This document shows positions 51,965 through 60,625 of a DNA stretch of 64,000 bases, one piece after another. The stretch's first letter is position 1. Each line of letters begins with the position of its first letter. Source of the stretch: an uncultured Pelosinus sp. (GTDB taxonomy: Bacteria > Bacillota > Negativicutes > Sporomusales > Acetonemataceae); NCBI GenBank assembly GCA_900542835.1, contig UQPB01000001.1, positions 62,001 through 126,000 on the forward strand, read 5' to 3'. Under the pieces are notes generated by a model. It saw nothing but the letters and a program-made list of their open reading frames with translations, searched no databases and was not told where the DNA came from. The position numbers and the translations under genes are program-made.

Positions 51965-53371
51965 TCAGTTTTGACGCGGCATGATTGATCTGGCCTTGTT
52001 ATATAGTGTGGCAAGCGATATTTCCAGTTCGGCGGCGATGACCTTTTTTGCCTCCAGGCTTTCGCCGTATTTAGCGAACATCTGCCGGATTACCGCTTGC
52101 TCGGTGTCCTCGATAATTTTTTTGAGGCTGCCGGCATAACTGACGCCGCCGTTTCTCTCCGGCAAAGGCCGCAGCGATGAAACCTGAGCGTAGGCCGATT
52201 TTGGCAGATGAATTTCGGCAACCGTCTCGCCGTCGCAGGTGTAGGCCGAAAACTGGATGACATTTTTAAACTCCCGGATATTGCCGGGCCAGTCATAGCA
52301 AAGCATCATCTCGTAAGCCGAAGGCAGGAAAGAGACGGTTCGTTTGTTGCGTTTGCCCCATTCGGCCAGAAAGTAATCGGCAAGCGGCGCCAGATCTTCT
52401 TTACGGCTTCGCAGGCTGGGCAGCTCCAGCCGCATCGCCGACAGGCGATAGTAGAGATCCTCGCGGTACTTGCCGGCGTTGGCCATTGCCAGCAGATCGC
52501 GATTGGTGGCGGCGATGACCCGGATATCGACTTCCTCTTCGGTCGTTTCACCGACCCGCCTGATTTTTCGTTCCTGCAGCACCCGCAGCAGCTTGGCCTG
52601 CATGTCATAAGGCAGGTCGGCAATTTCATCCAGCATAATCGTGCCGCCGTCGGCCATAGCGAACAGACCGGCCTTGCCGCCCTTTAGGGCGCCGGTGAAT
52701 GAGCCGCTCGAATAGCCGAACAATTCGCTTTCCACCAGTGTTGAGTTCAATGTCGAGCAGTTCACGGCAATAAACGGTTTGGCGGCGCGGGAACTGGCGT
52801 TGTGAATGGCTTGCGCGAACAACTCCTTGCCGGTGCCGCTTTCACCGGTAATGAGAATATCCTCTTCATAACCGGCCATCCGTTTGGCGAGAGCGACTGC
52901 TTTCTTAAATTCGCCGGAAACGCCGACCGCGTCCTGGAAGGTATAGCGAGCCTGATACAGACTATCGACAGTGGCTTTTAACTCGCGATTCTTCTGGGCG
53001 TATTTCTCCAGTTCTTTTGACAGCCGTTTGATTCGGGCAATGCTTTTGACAACAGAAATGCCGCCGATCACTGTGCCGGACAGCCGGATCGGCGCCATAT
53101 CGACCACATATTCGGCGTTTCCCTCCTGGCGGTAGATACCGAGCTGAGCGGTGCCGCTCCTGGTAACCTGCGGCAAGACACTGCCGGGACGCACCTGCGA
53201 CAGTGATTTGCCGACAATATCATCCCGCTTGAGCCCGGATATCCGTAAATAGCCGTCGTTGACATAGCGAACGATCGCATCGGTATCGATGATCAGAATG
53301 CCGTCATATACGGCCTCGATTAAGCTGACCGTCGCATTGGCGGCGCTGAAAAACTCGTCGATTGGCTTCAT
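51965..53371 (-). CDS. PAS-domain sigma-54-dependent activator
   Basis: 468 residues. N-terminal PAS domain (~10-115), coiled linker, then the AAA+ domain with Walker A GESGTGKE (176-183), the sigma-54-contacting loop GSFTGA (223-228; a variant of GAFTGA), Walker B GGTIMLDEI (242-250), and a Fis-type HTH at the end (AAELEISLATLYNKARSI). There is no receiver domain, so it senses a ligand directly, probably through the PAS domain. Sigma-54 promoters lie before the adjacent CoA-transferase operon and before thiolase, making it the obvious activator of both (inference). Confidence 0.93.
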   Translation of the reverse strand: MKPIDEFFSAANATVSLIEAVYDGILIIDTDAIVRYVNDGYLRISGLKRDDIVGKSLSQVRPGSVLPQVTRSGTAQLGIYRQEGNAEYVVDMAPIRLSGTVIGGISVVKSIARIKRLSKELEKYAQKNRELKATVDSLYQARYTFQDAVGVSGEFKKAVALAKRMAGYEEDILITGESGTGKELFAQAIHNASSRAAKPFIAVNCSTLNSTLVESELFGYSSGSFTGALKGGKAGLFAMADGGTIMLDEIADLPYDMQAKLLRVLQERKIRRVGETTEEEVDIRVIAATNRDLLAMANAGKYREDLYYRLSAMRLELPSLRSRKEDLAPLADYFLAEWGKRNKRTVSFLPSAYEMMLCYDWPGNIREFKNVIQFSAYTCDGETVAEIHLPKSAYAQVSSLRPLPERNGGVSYAGSLKKIIEDTEQAVIRQMFAKYGESLEAKKVIAAELEISLATLYNKARSIMPRQN

Positions 53372-53691
53372 GCAAGCTCAACTCCCCGGTGTTGACATCT
53401 GCTGACTGCTGCATTGCGTACCTTGACAACCGTGCAGAAAATCACCTGACGTCCAACTGGCAATTGTGTCAAGATACTAGTTAATTACACTTTATCATAT
53501 TTTAGCCACGCTTACTACTGAGAGTCCGTCGCAAAAGTATGGAATGCGGAAGCCGTTGACCACGAAGTATATTATGGATAGTGCAAACGGCCCGGAGGCG
53601 CCAGAGGCAAGGGGCCCGTTACACCCCGCGACCTGCTTCACCTGGCTTAGTGCGTGCGCGGGACTGCCGGATTGACAGGCTAAGCATTGCC
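53372..53691. other. Intergenic region upstream of the sigma-54 activator
   Basis: About 320 bases. 53372-53510 should contain the activator promoter; a TTGACA at about 53470 on the minus strand lacks a good -10. 53575-53690 is GC-rich and can fold: AACGG...CCGTT around 53587-53620 and CCCGCG/CGCGGG around 53625-53663. I do not recognise it as a known RNA; it could be a dispersed intergenic repeat. Confidence 0.45.
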
Positions 53692-53744
53692 CAAACGCGC
53701 CCAAAAGCGGCGGCGTATCAAGCCGCCGCTTTTGGGCGCGTTTT
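53692..53744 (-). terminator. Rho-independent terminator of the MCP-like gene
   Basis: AAACGCGCCCAAAAGCGGCGGC and its perfect complement flank GTATCAA, a 22-bp stem; each arm is given here only by its ends and positions 53692-53713 and 53721-53742. U-runs exist on both strands. It ends the thl-atoDA-MCP unit. Confidence 0.92.
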
Positions 53745-54600
53745 ACAGATTGCTTTTTTCCAGACTGCCGGCGCTGCGGTCGAGTTTTTCGGCCATAGCG
53801 TTAATTTGCTGTACGGAAGCGGCAATATGGGCAATTGCCTCTGCTACCTGGGCAATTGCCGTCTCAATCTGCGATGTCTGCCGGTAGGAGGTAAGGCTGG
53901 CGGTTTTAATTTCCTGCATGATGGTCTCCACCTGCTTAATGGAGTCGGCGCTGACTGCCGCCAGCTTGCGGATTTCCCCGGCGACGACGCCAAAGCCTCT
54001 GCCCTGTTCGCCGACGCGGGCCGCTTCGATGGCGGCGTTCAGTCCCAACAGGTTTGTCTGTGACGATATTGTTTTTATCAAGCCGAGAACCTGGTCGGTT
54101 TCCTGGGCCCGAAGCTGCGAAATGTGCGCCGCATCGGTCAGAGCGTGACTCACCGATGCGATTTCCTCGCTTTGGGCCGATATTTCCTCGCTGGTGCTTG
54201 CCAATGAACTGATGGATTCAGTTAGCGTTGCTGCCATTTCCTTTAAATCATCATAGCGTTCGACCGATTCGGTTATTACTACTGCGCCAATAATTGTACC
54301 TGCGGGGTCAAACAGGGGAGTGGCCAGCGCAATGTAAGGAATCCCTCTGACCGCTTTATCGACGCGGACAAATATGCGTCGCTTCTGCTCGATTGCCTGT
54401 TTGACAGCGCTGCCTTCACGCAAGGGCTGCCCGGCAGTCAGGTGCAGATCAAGATTTTTGGCCGGCCTGTACAATAAGCAAGTCGTGCAATCGGCCAGTG
54501 TCACGCCATAGTCGGCGGGAACCAGCTCCTGCAGGTGTGCTAACACATAGCGGTAATGCTCGAGGATGGTCCGGCTGTCCGGCGCGGCGGCCTCGTTCAT
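53743..54600 (-). CDS. Soluble methyl-accepting-chemotaxis-like protein
   Basis: 285 residues, no membrane segment. The N-terminal ~135 residues form a small sensor domain with [13 protein letters not shown] (two Cys) and [20 protein letters not shown], reminiscent of GAF/Cache-like folds. The C-terminal half is an MCP signalling hairpin with the conserved tip [21 protein letters not shown]. It probably signals to CheA/CheW from the cytosol. ATG 54600 follows AAGGAGT at 8 bases. It lies 95 bases after atoA and before a strong terminator, so it may be part of the sigma-54-driven operon. Confidence 0.85.
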   Translation of the reverse strand: MNEAAAPDSRTILEHYRYVLAHLQELVPADYGVTLADCTTCLLYRPAKNLDLHLTAGQPLREGSAVKQAIEQKRRIFVRVDKAVRGIPYIALATPLFDPAGTIIGAVVITESVERYDDLKEMAATLTESISSLASTSEEISAQSEEIASVSHALTDAAHISQLRAQETDQVLGLIKTISSQTNLLGLNAAIEAARVGEQGRGFGVVAGEIRKLAAVSADSIKQVETIMQEIKTASLTSYRQTSQIETAIAQVAEAIAHIAASVQQINAMAEKLDRSAGSLEKSNL

Positions 54601-54695
54601 CAATTTCAACTCCTTGTTGGCGGGTTTTACCGAAGGATGTCTGTTGCTTTTGTATTGACCAGAAAGCAACTAAAAGTCTATAATCGTCGCTTGCG

Positions 54696-55343
54696 CTAGC
54701 TGTTCATTACTTTCAGATTGGCGGCCACCTGGTAATCGGCCGCGGTGGCAGTTCTGACCTGCTCCTGGCTGACGCCGGGAGCGAGCTCGGTCAGCAGCAG
54801 GCCGTCGCTGTTACGCTCAAACACACACAGGTTGGTGATAATCAGGTCGACTTCGCCTTTGGCGGTCAGCGGCAGGGTGCACTGTTGGAGAATTTTTGGC
54901 GTGCCATCCTTGGCGGTGTGCTCCATTGCGACAATAACCCGTTGGGCGCCAACGACCAAATCCATCGCTCCGCCCATGCCGGGAACCAGTTTTCCCGGCA
55001 CCACCCAGTTGGCGAGGTTGCCCTGCTGGTCGACCTCCAGCGCTCCTAGTACGGTGGCGGCGACATGGCCGCCGCGAATGATCGCGAATGACATGGCGCT
55101 GTCAAATACGGCCCCTCCCGCCTGAATTGCCACCGGCTTGCCACCGGCATTGACGCAGTCGGGGTCAACAGCGCCGTCAAGGGCTTTCAGGCCGACAAAG
55201 CCGTTTTCCGACTGCAGGATAATATGCACCGATGGCGGGATATAGTCGGCCGCCAGCGTGGGAATGCCGATGCCAAGATTGACCACGTCGCCATCGCGAA
55301 ACTCGCGGGCGACACGTTGGGCGATAGTGATTTTGCTATCCAT
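54696..55343 (-). CDS. atoA: 3-oxoacid CoA-transferase, subunit B
   Basis: 215 residues, the catalytic half of a family I CoA-transferase. The active-site Glu46 is in LQSENGFVG, after VNLGIGIPTLAADYI; GGHVAATVLGALEVD and PGKLVPGMGGAMDLV are also typical. With subunit A it transfers CoA to acetoacetate (or another 3-oxoacid) from acetyl- or succinyl-CoA. ATG 55343 is chosen, preceded by GGAGGGAAACG; it overlaps the stop of subunit A by 8 bases, indicating coupling. The longer frame to 55373 is not needed. Acetoacetate is the inferred acceptor because a thiolase is encoded just upstream. Confidence 0.92.
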   Translation of the reverse strand: MDSKITIAQRVAREFRDGDVVNLGIGIPTLAADYIPPSVHIILQSENGFVGLKALDGAVDPDCVNAGGKPVAIQAGGAVFDSAMSFAIIRGGHVAATVLGALEVDQQGNLANWVVPGKLVPGMGGAMDLVVGAQRVIVAMEHTAKDGTPKILQQCTLPLTAKGEVDLIITNLCVFERNSDGLLLTELAPGVSQEQVRTATAADYQVAANLKVMNS

Positions 55344-56016
55344 TTGCGTTTCCCTCCTGGCAGCTTGATTCATCCGGAATAATCATATCGACAAAGATGC
55401 CGGGGGTCATGACCTGATCGGGATCGATTTCGCCGGCCTTGACAATAGTTCTGGCGGCTACGATGACAGTATCGGCGGCTAGTGCCATCAGCGGGTTGAA
55501 GTTGCGGGCGGCGCGGCGATAGAGGAGATTGCCGGCGGTATCGGCGACATCGGCCCTGAGTAAGGCAACATCGGCCCGCAGCGGCGTTTCCAGCAGAAAT
55601 TCGCGTCCGTTTACGGTGAGCTTCTGCTTGCCGGTTTCTACAATTGTGCCAATACCGGTCGGGGTCAGGATACCGCCCAGACCGGCGCCGCCGGCGCGGA
55701 TCCTCTCCGCCAGCGTCCCCTGCGGCGACAGCTCCACGTCCAGTTCACCGGCATTCATCTGCCGTCCTGTCTCGGGATTGGTGCCGACATGAGATACGAT
55801 TGCTTTTTTTATTAGTTTTGCGACAATCAGTTTGCCGATGCCGCGGTCGGGAAAGCCGGTGTCGTTGCCGATTACGGTGAGATCGCGGCTGCCTTTGGCC
55901 ACGATCGCGTCAATCAGCCGTTCCGGCGTACCGACGGCGAGAAATCCGCCAATCATCAGAGTCATCCGGTCGCTGATCCGCTCCAAAGCGGCTTCAAGTG
56001 TTGTTAACTGGGCCAT
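55336..56016 (-). CDS. atoD: 3-oxoacid CoA-transferase, subunit A
   Basis: 226 residues, the non-catalytic CoA-binding half of the family I enzyme. Features are MTLMIGGFLAVGTPERLIDA, SHVGTNPETGRQM, ELSPQGTLAERIRAGGAGLGG and a late DVALLRADVADTAGNL. It lies 15 bases after the thiolase gene and overlaps atoA, so the three are one operon: thiolase, atoD, atoA. Together they convert acetoacetate to two acetyl-CoA. The ATG at 56016 has AAGGAGG upstream. Confidence 0.92.
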   Translation of the reverse strand: MAQLTTLEAALERISDRMTLMIGGFLAVGTPERLIDAIVAKGSRDLTVIGNDTGFPDRGIGKLIVAKLIKKAIVSHVGTNPETGRQMNAGELDVELSPQGTLAERIRAGGAGLGGILTPTGIGTIVETGKQKLTVNGREFLLETPLRADVALLRADVADTAGNLLYRRAARNFNPLMALAADTVIVAARTIVKAGEIDPDQVMTPGIFVDMIIPDESSCQEGNANG

Positions 56017-56031
56017 ACGGGTTCCTCCTTT

Positions 56032-57210
56032 TTAGCTGCGTTCGACGATGGTGGCGACACCCTGGCCGCCGCCGATGCAAAGGGTAGCGAGACCTAATCG
56101 CTTATCTTCCTGGCTCATGGCATGCAGCAGCGTTACCAGAATGCGGGCGCCGCTGGCGCCAATCGGGTGTCCAAGCGCAATGGCGCCGCCGCGGGTGTTG
56201 ACCCGGTCCTGCGGGAAGCCCAGTTCGCGGCCTACCGCCAGAAACTGCGCGGCAAAGGCTTCGTTACCCTCAATCAGGTCGATATCGCCGATCGTCAGAC
56301 CCGCCCGGGACAGAGCCTGCCGGCTGGCCGGCACCGGCCCCATACCCATAAACGCGGGATCGACGCCGCCGGCGCCATAGGCGCGAAGCTTTGCCAGCGG
56401 CTTAATGCCGAGCGCGGCGGCCTTATCTGCACTCATGATGACAAGCGCAGCGGCGCCGTCGTTGATGCCGGAGGCATTGCCGGCTGTCACGGTGCCGTCG
56501 CGCCTGAACGCCGGCTTCAGGGCTGCCAGCGACTCAGGCGTGGTGGCGCGGGGATACTCGTCGGTATCGACCGTCAAATTGCCTTTTTTGCCTTTGACCG
56601 TTACCGGCACGATTTCAGCCTTGAACAGACCGGCGGCAATCGCCGCCGCTGCCTTTTGCTGCGACTCATAGGCCAGCTGGTCCTGCATCTGGCGGGTAAT
56701 GCCGGCCTGGGCAGCCACATTTTCGGCGGTGATGCCCATATGATAGTCATTAAAAGCGCACCACAGGCCGTCACGGACCATGACGTCAGTCAGGCGGCCG
56801 TCGCCCATGCGGTAGCCCCAGCGGGCTTTGGCATCAAGCAGGTAAGGGGCGTTAGACATGCTTTCCATGCCGCCGGCGACAATCATATCGGCATCGCCGG
56901 CGCGAATGGCCTGGGCAGCCAGATTAACCGCCTTAAGTCCGGAACCGCAGACCTTGTTGATGGTGTATGCCGGTATTGCCGGCGGCAGGCCGGCGCCGAC
57001 GGCAGCCTGCCGGGCAGGATTCTGGCCCAGACCGGCCTGGAGGACGTTGCCGAAGATGACTTCGTCGACAGCCGCCGGATCGATTTCCGCCCGGCTGAGC
57101 GCTTCCCGGATCACGACCGCACCCAGTTCAGGCGCGGACAGGGAGGCCAGCGCACCGTTGAAACTGCCGATAGCGGTTCTGACTGCGCTGGCGATAACTA
57201 CTTCTCGCAT
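56032..57210 (-). CDS. atoB: Acetyl-CoA acetyltransferase (thiolase)
   Basis: 392 residues. The nucleophile Cys88 is in [11 protein letters not shown]; the further active-site blocks [23 protein letters not shown] and CIGGGQGVA are all intact. It cleaves acetoacetyl-CoA with CoA to two acetyl-CoA, or runs the reverse. It is first in the operon with the 3-oxoacid CoA-transferase, directing it to acetoacetate use. A sigma-54 promoter lies 71 bases upstream (57281-57296). The ATG follows AAAGGAATG. Several names (atoB, thlA, phaA) are used for such thiolases. Confidence 0.94.
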   Translation of the reverse strand: MREVVIASAVRTAIGSFNGALASLSAPELGAVVIREALSRAEIDPAAVDEVIFGNVLQAGLGQNPARQAAVGAGLPPAIPAYTINKVCGSGLKAVNLAAQAIRAGDADMIVAGGMESMSNAPYLLDAKARWGYRMGDGRLTDVMVRDGLWCAFNDYHMGITAENVAAQAGITRQMQDQLAYESQQKAAAAIAAGLFKAEIVPVTVKGKKGNLTVDTDEYPRATTPESLAALKPAFRRDGTVTAGNASGINDGAAALVIMSADKAAALGIKPLAKLRAYGAGGVDPAFMGMGPVPASRQALSRAGLTIGDIDLIEGNEAFAAQFLAVGRELGFPQDRVNTRGGAIALGHPIGASGARILVTLLHAMSQEDKRLGLATLCIGGGQGVATIVERS

Positions 57211-57280
57211 TGTGCTTCATTCCTTTCTGTTTAACTTGCGGCTGCAGGGTGCCGCAGGTTGACGGTCAGTATATTTACTA

Positions 57281-57296
57281 TGCAACATTCATGCCA
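57281..57296 (-). promoter_or_regulatory. Sigma-54 (-24/-12) promoter of the thiolase operon
   Basis: Minus-strand TGGCATGAATGTTGCA fits the -24/-12 consensus with one deviation (CAT for CAC) and the exact 10-base GG-to-GC spacing. It lies 71 bases before the thiolase start, so both operons flanking the sigma-54 activator have such promoters. Confidence 0.78.
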
Positions 57297-57327
57297 ACAG
57301 GCGACGCTGGGTTAGGGGTAAAAAAAG

Positions 57328-57365
57328 CAGCCGCCGACTGGAGCGAACGCTCCGTCGCGGCTGCG
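57328..57365 (-). terminator. Rho-independent terminator of the LysR gene
   Basis: GCAGCCGCGACGGAGCG and its near-complement form a long stem with a TTCG loop; the minus-strand transcript continues CTTTTTTT. It separates the LysR gene from the thiolase operon downstream. Confidence 0.85.
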
Positions 57366-57396
57366 CCGGCAATTTAGCCGGTGCTGTTTTTGTATT

Positions 57397-58299
57397 TTAA
57401 GGCTCTGCCAGCAGCGCCTGGGTTTGTTGCTGGCAAAGATCAATGAAGGACTGCATAGCCGGCGTCAGCCACTTTTGCCGGTGATACACCAACTGCGCCT
57501 TGACTTCGACAGGGTCTTCCGCCAGCTTGAGCCGAATCAGCTTTCCCTGGCTGATCTCGGCTTGAACGGCAACCAGGGGCAGAATCGCGATTCCCAGGCC
57601 GCAGATAGCGCATTGCTTGATCGCGCCGGCGCTCGACAGCTCCATCAGCGAACCCGGTGTACTGTGCCGCCGCTCCAGCATGGACAAAATCAGCGGCCGG
57701 TAGCCGCAGCCGGGCAGGGTAATGATCAGGCATTCACCGGCAAAATCGGCGGCAGTGATCGCTGGGCGGCAGGCCAGCGGATGCAGGGGACTGACAACTG
57801 CCGCCATTGTCTCCTCGTGCAGCAGCCGGGCCGTCAGCTCCGGCTGTCTGATGCTGCCGGTCAGCACCAAGGCCAGATCAATTGTATTGGCCTTTAGCAT
57901 CGAATACAGATTATCACAGGCCTCGGTATGGATTTTGATTTCAACCAGCGGGTAGCGCTTGCGATACTCCAGCAGGATTTGCGGCAGGCGGTATACGCAG
58001 ATGGTTTCGGCGGTGCCGATATTGATTGCGCCGCGGCAATGCTGCGGCGAGATCTCCATCCGGGCCTTTTCACATAATTCCAGAATGGCCTCGGCCCGCT
58101 GCAGAAACTGCTTTCCTTCACTGGTTAAGCGGATGCCGCGCCCGAGACGCTCAAACAGCTTTACCTGCAGCTCGCTTTCCAGACGGCGGATCTGGCCGGT
58201 AATATTCGACTGGGCATAGCCAAGCTTGACGCCCGCCGCTGTGAAGTTCAGCGTTTTCGCGGCGCAGCGGAATATTTCCAGCTGCCGTAGTTCCATCAT
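57397..58299 (-). CDS. LysR family regulator of the aminotransferase/BKACE module
   Basis: 300 residues. N-terminal winged HTH (MMELRQLEIFRCAAKTLNFT with LGYAQSNITGQIRRLE) and an effector domain close to that of the LysR at 36251 (ETICVYRLPQILLEYRKRYP). ATG 58299 is chosen because GGAGGAAAT precedes it at 6 bases. It is divergent from the aminotransferase gene at 58429, with 129 bases between them, and so is the likely activator of aminotransferase and BKACE. It ends at its own terminator and is not part of the thiolase operon. Confidence 0.9.
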   Translation of the reverse strand: MMELRQLEIFRCAAKTLNFTAAGVKLGYAQSNITGQIRRLESELQVKLFERLGRGIRLTSEGKQFLQRAEAILELCEKARMEISPQHCRGAINIGTAETICVYRLPQILLEYRKRYPLVEIKIHTEACDNLYSMLKANTIDLALVLTGSIRQPELTARLLHEETMAAVVSPLHPLACRPAITAADFAGECLIITLPGCGYRPLILSMLERRHSTPGSLMELSSAGAIKQCAICGLGIAILPLVAVQAEISQGKLIRLKLAEDPVEVKAQLVYHRQKWLTPAMQSFIDLCQQQTQALLAEP

Positions 58300-58428
58300 C
58301 CTATTTCCTCCAATCAATCTGCCGGAGTGATCGATTTAATATAAAACGGTCATTTTTACTGTCCTTAGCTTCATGATATAGTGAGATTAGCCAGTGTGTC
58401 TACTCAATTTGAGGAGGAGGGTTAGACC

Positions 58429-59766
58429 ATGAGCACAGTATTTTACCGGTCGGTAAACAAGCGGCTGCTTGAAGTCGATTACGGCGAGGGCATTTATCTG
58501 TACGACACGGACGGCAACCGCTATATTGACGCCTGTTCCGGCGCGGCGGTGGCCAATCTGGGGCACGCGCATCCGGCGGTAATTGAGGCGATGAACCGGC
58601 AAGCGCAAAAAGTCGCCTTCAGTCATCTGTCGCGCTGGACATCGCGGCCAATCCAGGAACTGGGCAATTTGGTGGCAAAGCTTGCGCCCGGCTCACTTAA
58701 TAAGCTGTATCTGGTATCCGGCGGGTCGGAGGCAACAGAGGCGGCGCTGAAGATGGCGCGGCAGTACTATGTTGAGCGCGATGGTCAGAGTTCGAAGTAC
58801 CGGGTGATTTCCCGCTGGAAAAGCTTTCATGGCAATACAATCGGCGCCTTGTCCATGACCGGTGATAAACGCCGTAAAAAATATACGCCGCTGCTGCTGA
58901 ATTTCCCCCATATTGCTCCGGCCTATTGTTACCGCTGTCCGTTTGGAAAATGCCAGCAGACCTGCGAGGTGGACTGTGCGCTTGATCTTGAGCGGACAAT
59001 CAAGCTGGAAGGAGCGGAATATGTGGCCGCCTTTATCGCCGAGCCGGTCGGCGGCGCCGCTTGCGGCGCAATTGTGCCGCATCCCGACTATTTCCGGCTT
59101 ATTCGCCAGATCTGTGACCATTATGATATTTTGCTCATCGATGATGAGGTCATGGCCGGCTTTGGCCGCACCGGGACACTGTTTGCCATTGACGACTTTG
59201 GCGTCGTGCCGGACCTGATCTGCGCCGCCAAGGGGATGAGTGCCGGCTATTCGCCGCTGGGAGCGGTCATTGCCGCCGAGGAAGTCTTTACGGCGTTCCA
59301 GCGCGGTTCCGGTGTCTTTGTCCACGGCCATACCTACGGCGGCAACCCGCTGTCGGCGGCGGTTGCGCTGGCGGTTGTCAAAACCCTTGTCGACGACGGT
59401 CTGGCCGAGAACGCCCGCTGTCGCGGCGATTACCTGCTGACGCAGCTGCAGGAGAAGCTGCTGCCGTTCAGCTATGTCGGCGATGTCCGCGGCAAGGGCC
59501 TGCTGCTGGGAGTGGAAATCGTCCGCGACAAGCAGACGAAAGAGCCTTATCCGGCCAAGCTGGCAATGGCGGAAAAGTTGACGCAGACGCTGCTCAGGCA
59601 TGGCGTCATCGTCTATCCCGGCAGCGGCAACGCCGACGGTGAAAACGGCGATCAGTTCCTGCTGGCGCCGCCGCTGATTATCAGCAAGGACCAGACCGAT
59701 GAACTGATCGCGGCTCTGCTGGCTGGCTTTAAGGAGTTTGAACAAAATCTGGCGGGTGTGAGGTGA
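58429..59766 (+). CDS. Class III pyridoxal-phosphate aminotransferase
   Basis: 445 residues, fold type I class III (omega-amino acid) aminotransferase. The PLP Lys268 is in CAAKGMSAGYSPLGAV; LIDDEVMAGFGRTG has the Asp that binds the pyridine nitrogen; VSGGSEATEAALK binds phosphate. A Cys-rich insert (YRCPFGKCQQTCEVDC) is present. It would convert an amino acid or amine to the oxo compound, here possibly a beta-amino acid to the beta-keto acid consumed by the next gene (inference). The ATG follows GAGGAGGAGGG. Its end meets the BKACE gene within 6 bases. Confidence 0.9.
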   Translation: MSTVFYRSVNKRLLEVDYGEGIYLYDTDGNRYIDACSGAAVANLGHAHPAVIEAMNRQAQKVAFSHLSRWTSRPIQELGNLVAKLAPGSLNKLYLVSGGSEATEAALKMARQYYVERDGQSSKYRVISRWKSFHGNTIGALSMTGDKRRKKYTPLLLNFPHIAPAYCYRCPFGKCQQTCEVDCALDLERTIKLEGAEYVAAFIAEPVGGAACGAIVPHPDYFRLIRQICDHYDILLIDDEVMAGFGRTGTLFAIDDFGVVPDLICAAKGMSAGYSPLGAVIAAEEVFTAFQRGSGVFVHGHTYGGNPLSAAVALAVVKTLVDDGLAENARCRGDYLLTQLQEKLLPFSYVGDVRGKGLLLGVEIVRDKQTKEPYPAKLAMAEKLTQTLLRHGVIVYPGSGNADGENGDQFLLAPPLIISKDQTDELIAALLAGFKEFEQNLAGVR

Positions 59767-59771
59767 GAGAA

Positions 59772-60584
59772 ATGGAAAAGCTGATTATTACGCTGGCCCC
59801 TACCGGCAATGTCCCGACTAAGGAAATGACGCCGCATGTGCCGCTGACGGCAACCGAAATTGCCGCTGCGATTATCGACTGTCACGCGAAGGGCGCGGCG
59901 GTTGCTCATATCCATGCCCGCGACGGCCAGGGACGGCCGACGACCGAATCTGCAGTGTTCGCGGCAATTATGCAGCTGCTCGACACCGCCGGCTGCCCGG
60001 TCATCAGGCAGATTTCCACCGGCGCCCGCGGCGGCAAACCGGCTGAGGCCAGAGCCGAGGCGCTGGCGCTTAATCCTGATTCGGCCAGTTTAGCGACCGG
60101 GTCCTCCAATTTCCCGGCATCGGCCAATGTAAATGAGCCGGCCCTGGTAGCGTATATGGCGGAAATTATGCTGCAGCGCAACATCAAGCCGGAAATCGAA
60201 GTGTTCGATACGGCGATGATCCATAACGCGGTGCTGCTGCAGAAGGCCGGCCTGCTTAAACCGCCGCTGCTGTTCAATCTGGTGCTGGGCGTGCGCGGCT
60301 CGCTGCCGGCGACAGCAAAGAACCTGTTTTTTCTTGTCGACAGTTTGCCGGCGGGAGCGGTCTGGAGCGTTTCCGTGATTGGTCCCGAGCATGTCAGCCT
60401 GTCGATGATCGCCATGGCTTTAGGCGGTCATGTGCGGGTGGGTATTGAGGACAACGTTTATTATCGCAAAGGCGTGCTGGCGACCAATGCCGCACTGGTG
60501 GGGCGGATGGCCGCCATCGCCGCCGCCATGGGACGGGAGCTGGCGACACCGGATGATGTCCGGCGTATTTGGGGCGTTGGTTGA
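59772..60584 (+). CDS. Beta-keto acid cleavage enzyme (BKACE, DUF849)
   Basis: 270 residues. BKACE enzymes use Zn to react a beta-keto acid with acetyl-CoA, giving acetoacetate and a new acyl-CoA. The metal motif HIHARD (His46, His48) and the C-terminal GIED with Glu226 match; the Arg and Ser-rich substrate loops (STGARGG, ATGSSNFP) are present. The substrate is not known; the upstream aminotransferase suggests an amino-derived beta-keto acid. Its product acetoacetate is what the nearby atoDA and thiolase consume. ATG 59772 is used; an upstream GTG at 59763 overlaps the aminotransferase stop. GAGGTGAG serves as ribosome-binding site. Confidence 0.9.
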   Translation: MEKLIITLAPTGNVPTKEMTPHVPLTATEIAAAIIDCHAKGAAVAHIHARDGQGRPTTESAVFAAIMQLLDTAGCPVIRQISTGARGGKPAEARAEALALNPDSASLATGSSNFPASANVNEPALVAYMAEIMLQRNIKPEIEVFDTAMIHNAVLLQKAGLLKPPLLFNLVLGVRGSLPATAKNLFFLVDSLPAGAVWSVSVIGPEHVSLSMIAMALGGHVRVGIEDNVYYRKGVLATNAALVGRMAAIAAAMGRELATPDDVRRIWGVG

Positions 60585-60625
60585 TAGTTGCACGCGCGGC
60601 CCGCTTGCAGGCAGCTTGCCCTGCG

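Noticed and set aside
56122..57234. 370-codon plus-strand frame
   Set aside because: Antisense to the thiolase, which has all active-site motifs.
58693..59745. 350-codon minus-strand frame
   Set aside because: Antisense to the aminotransferase; no start signals or motifs.
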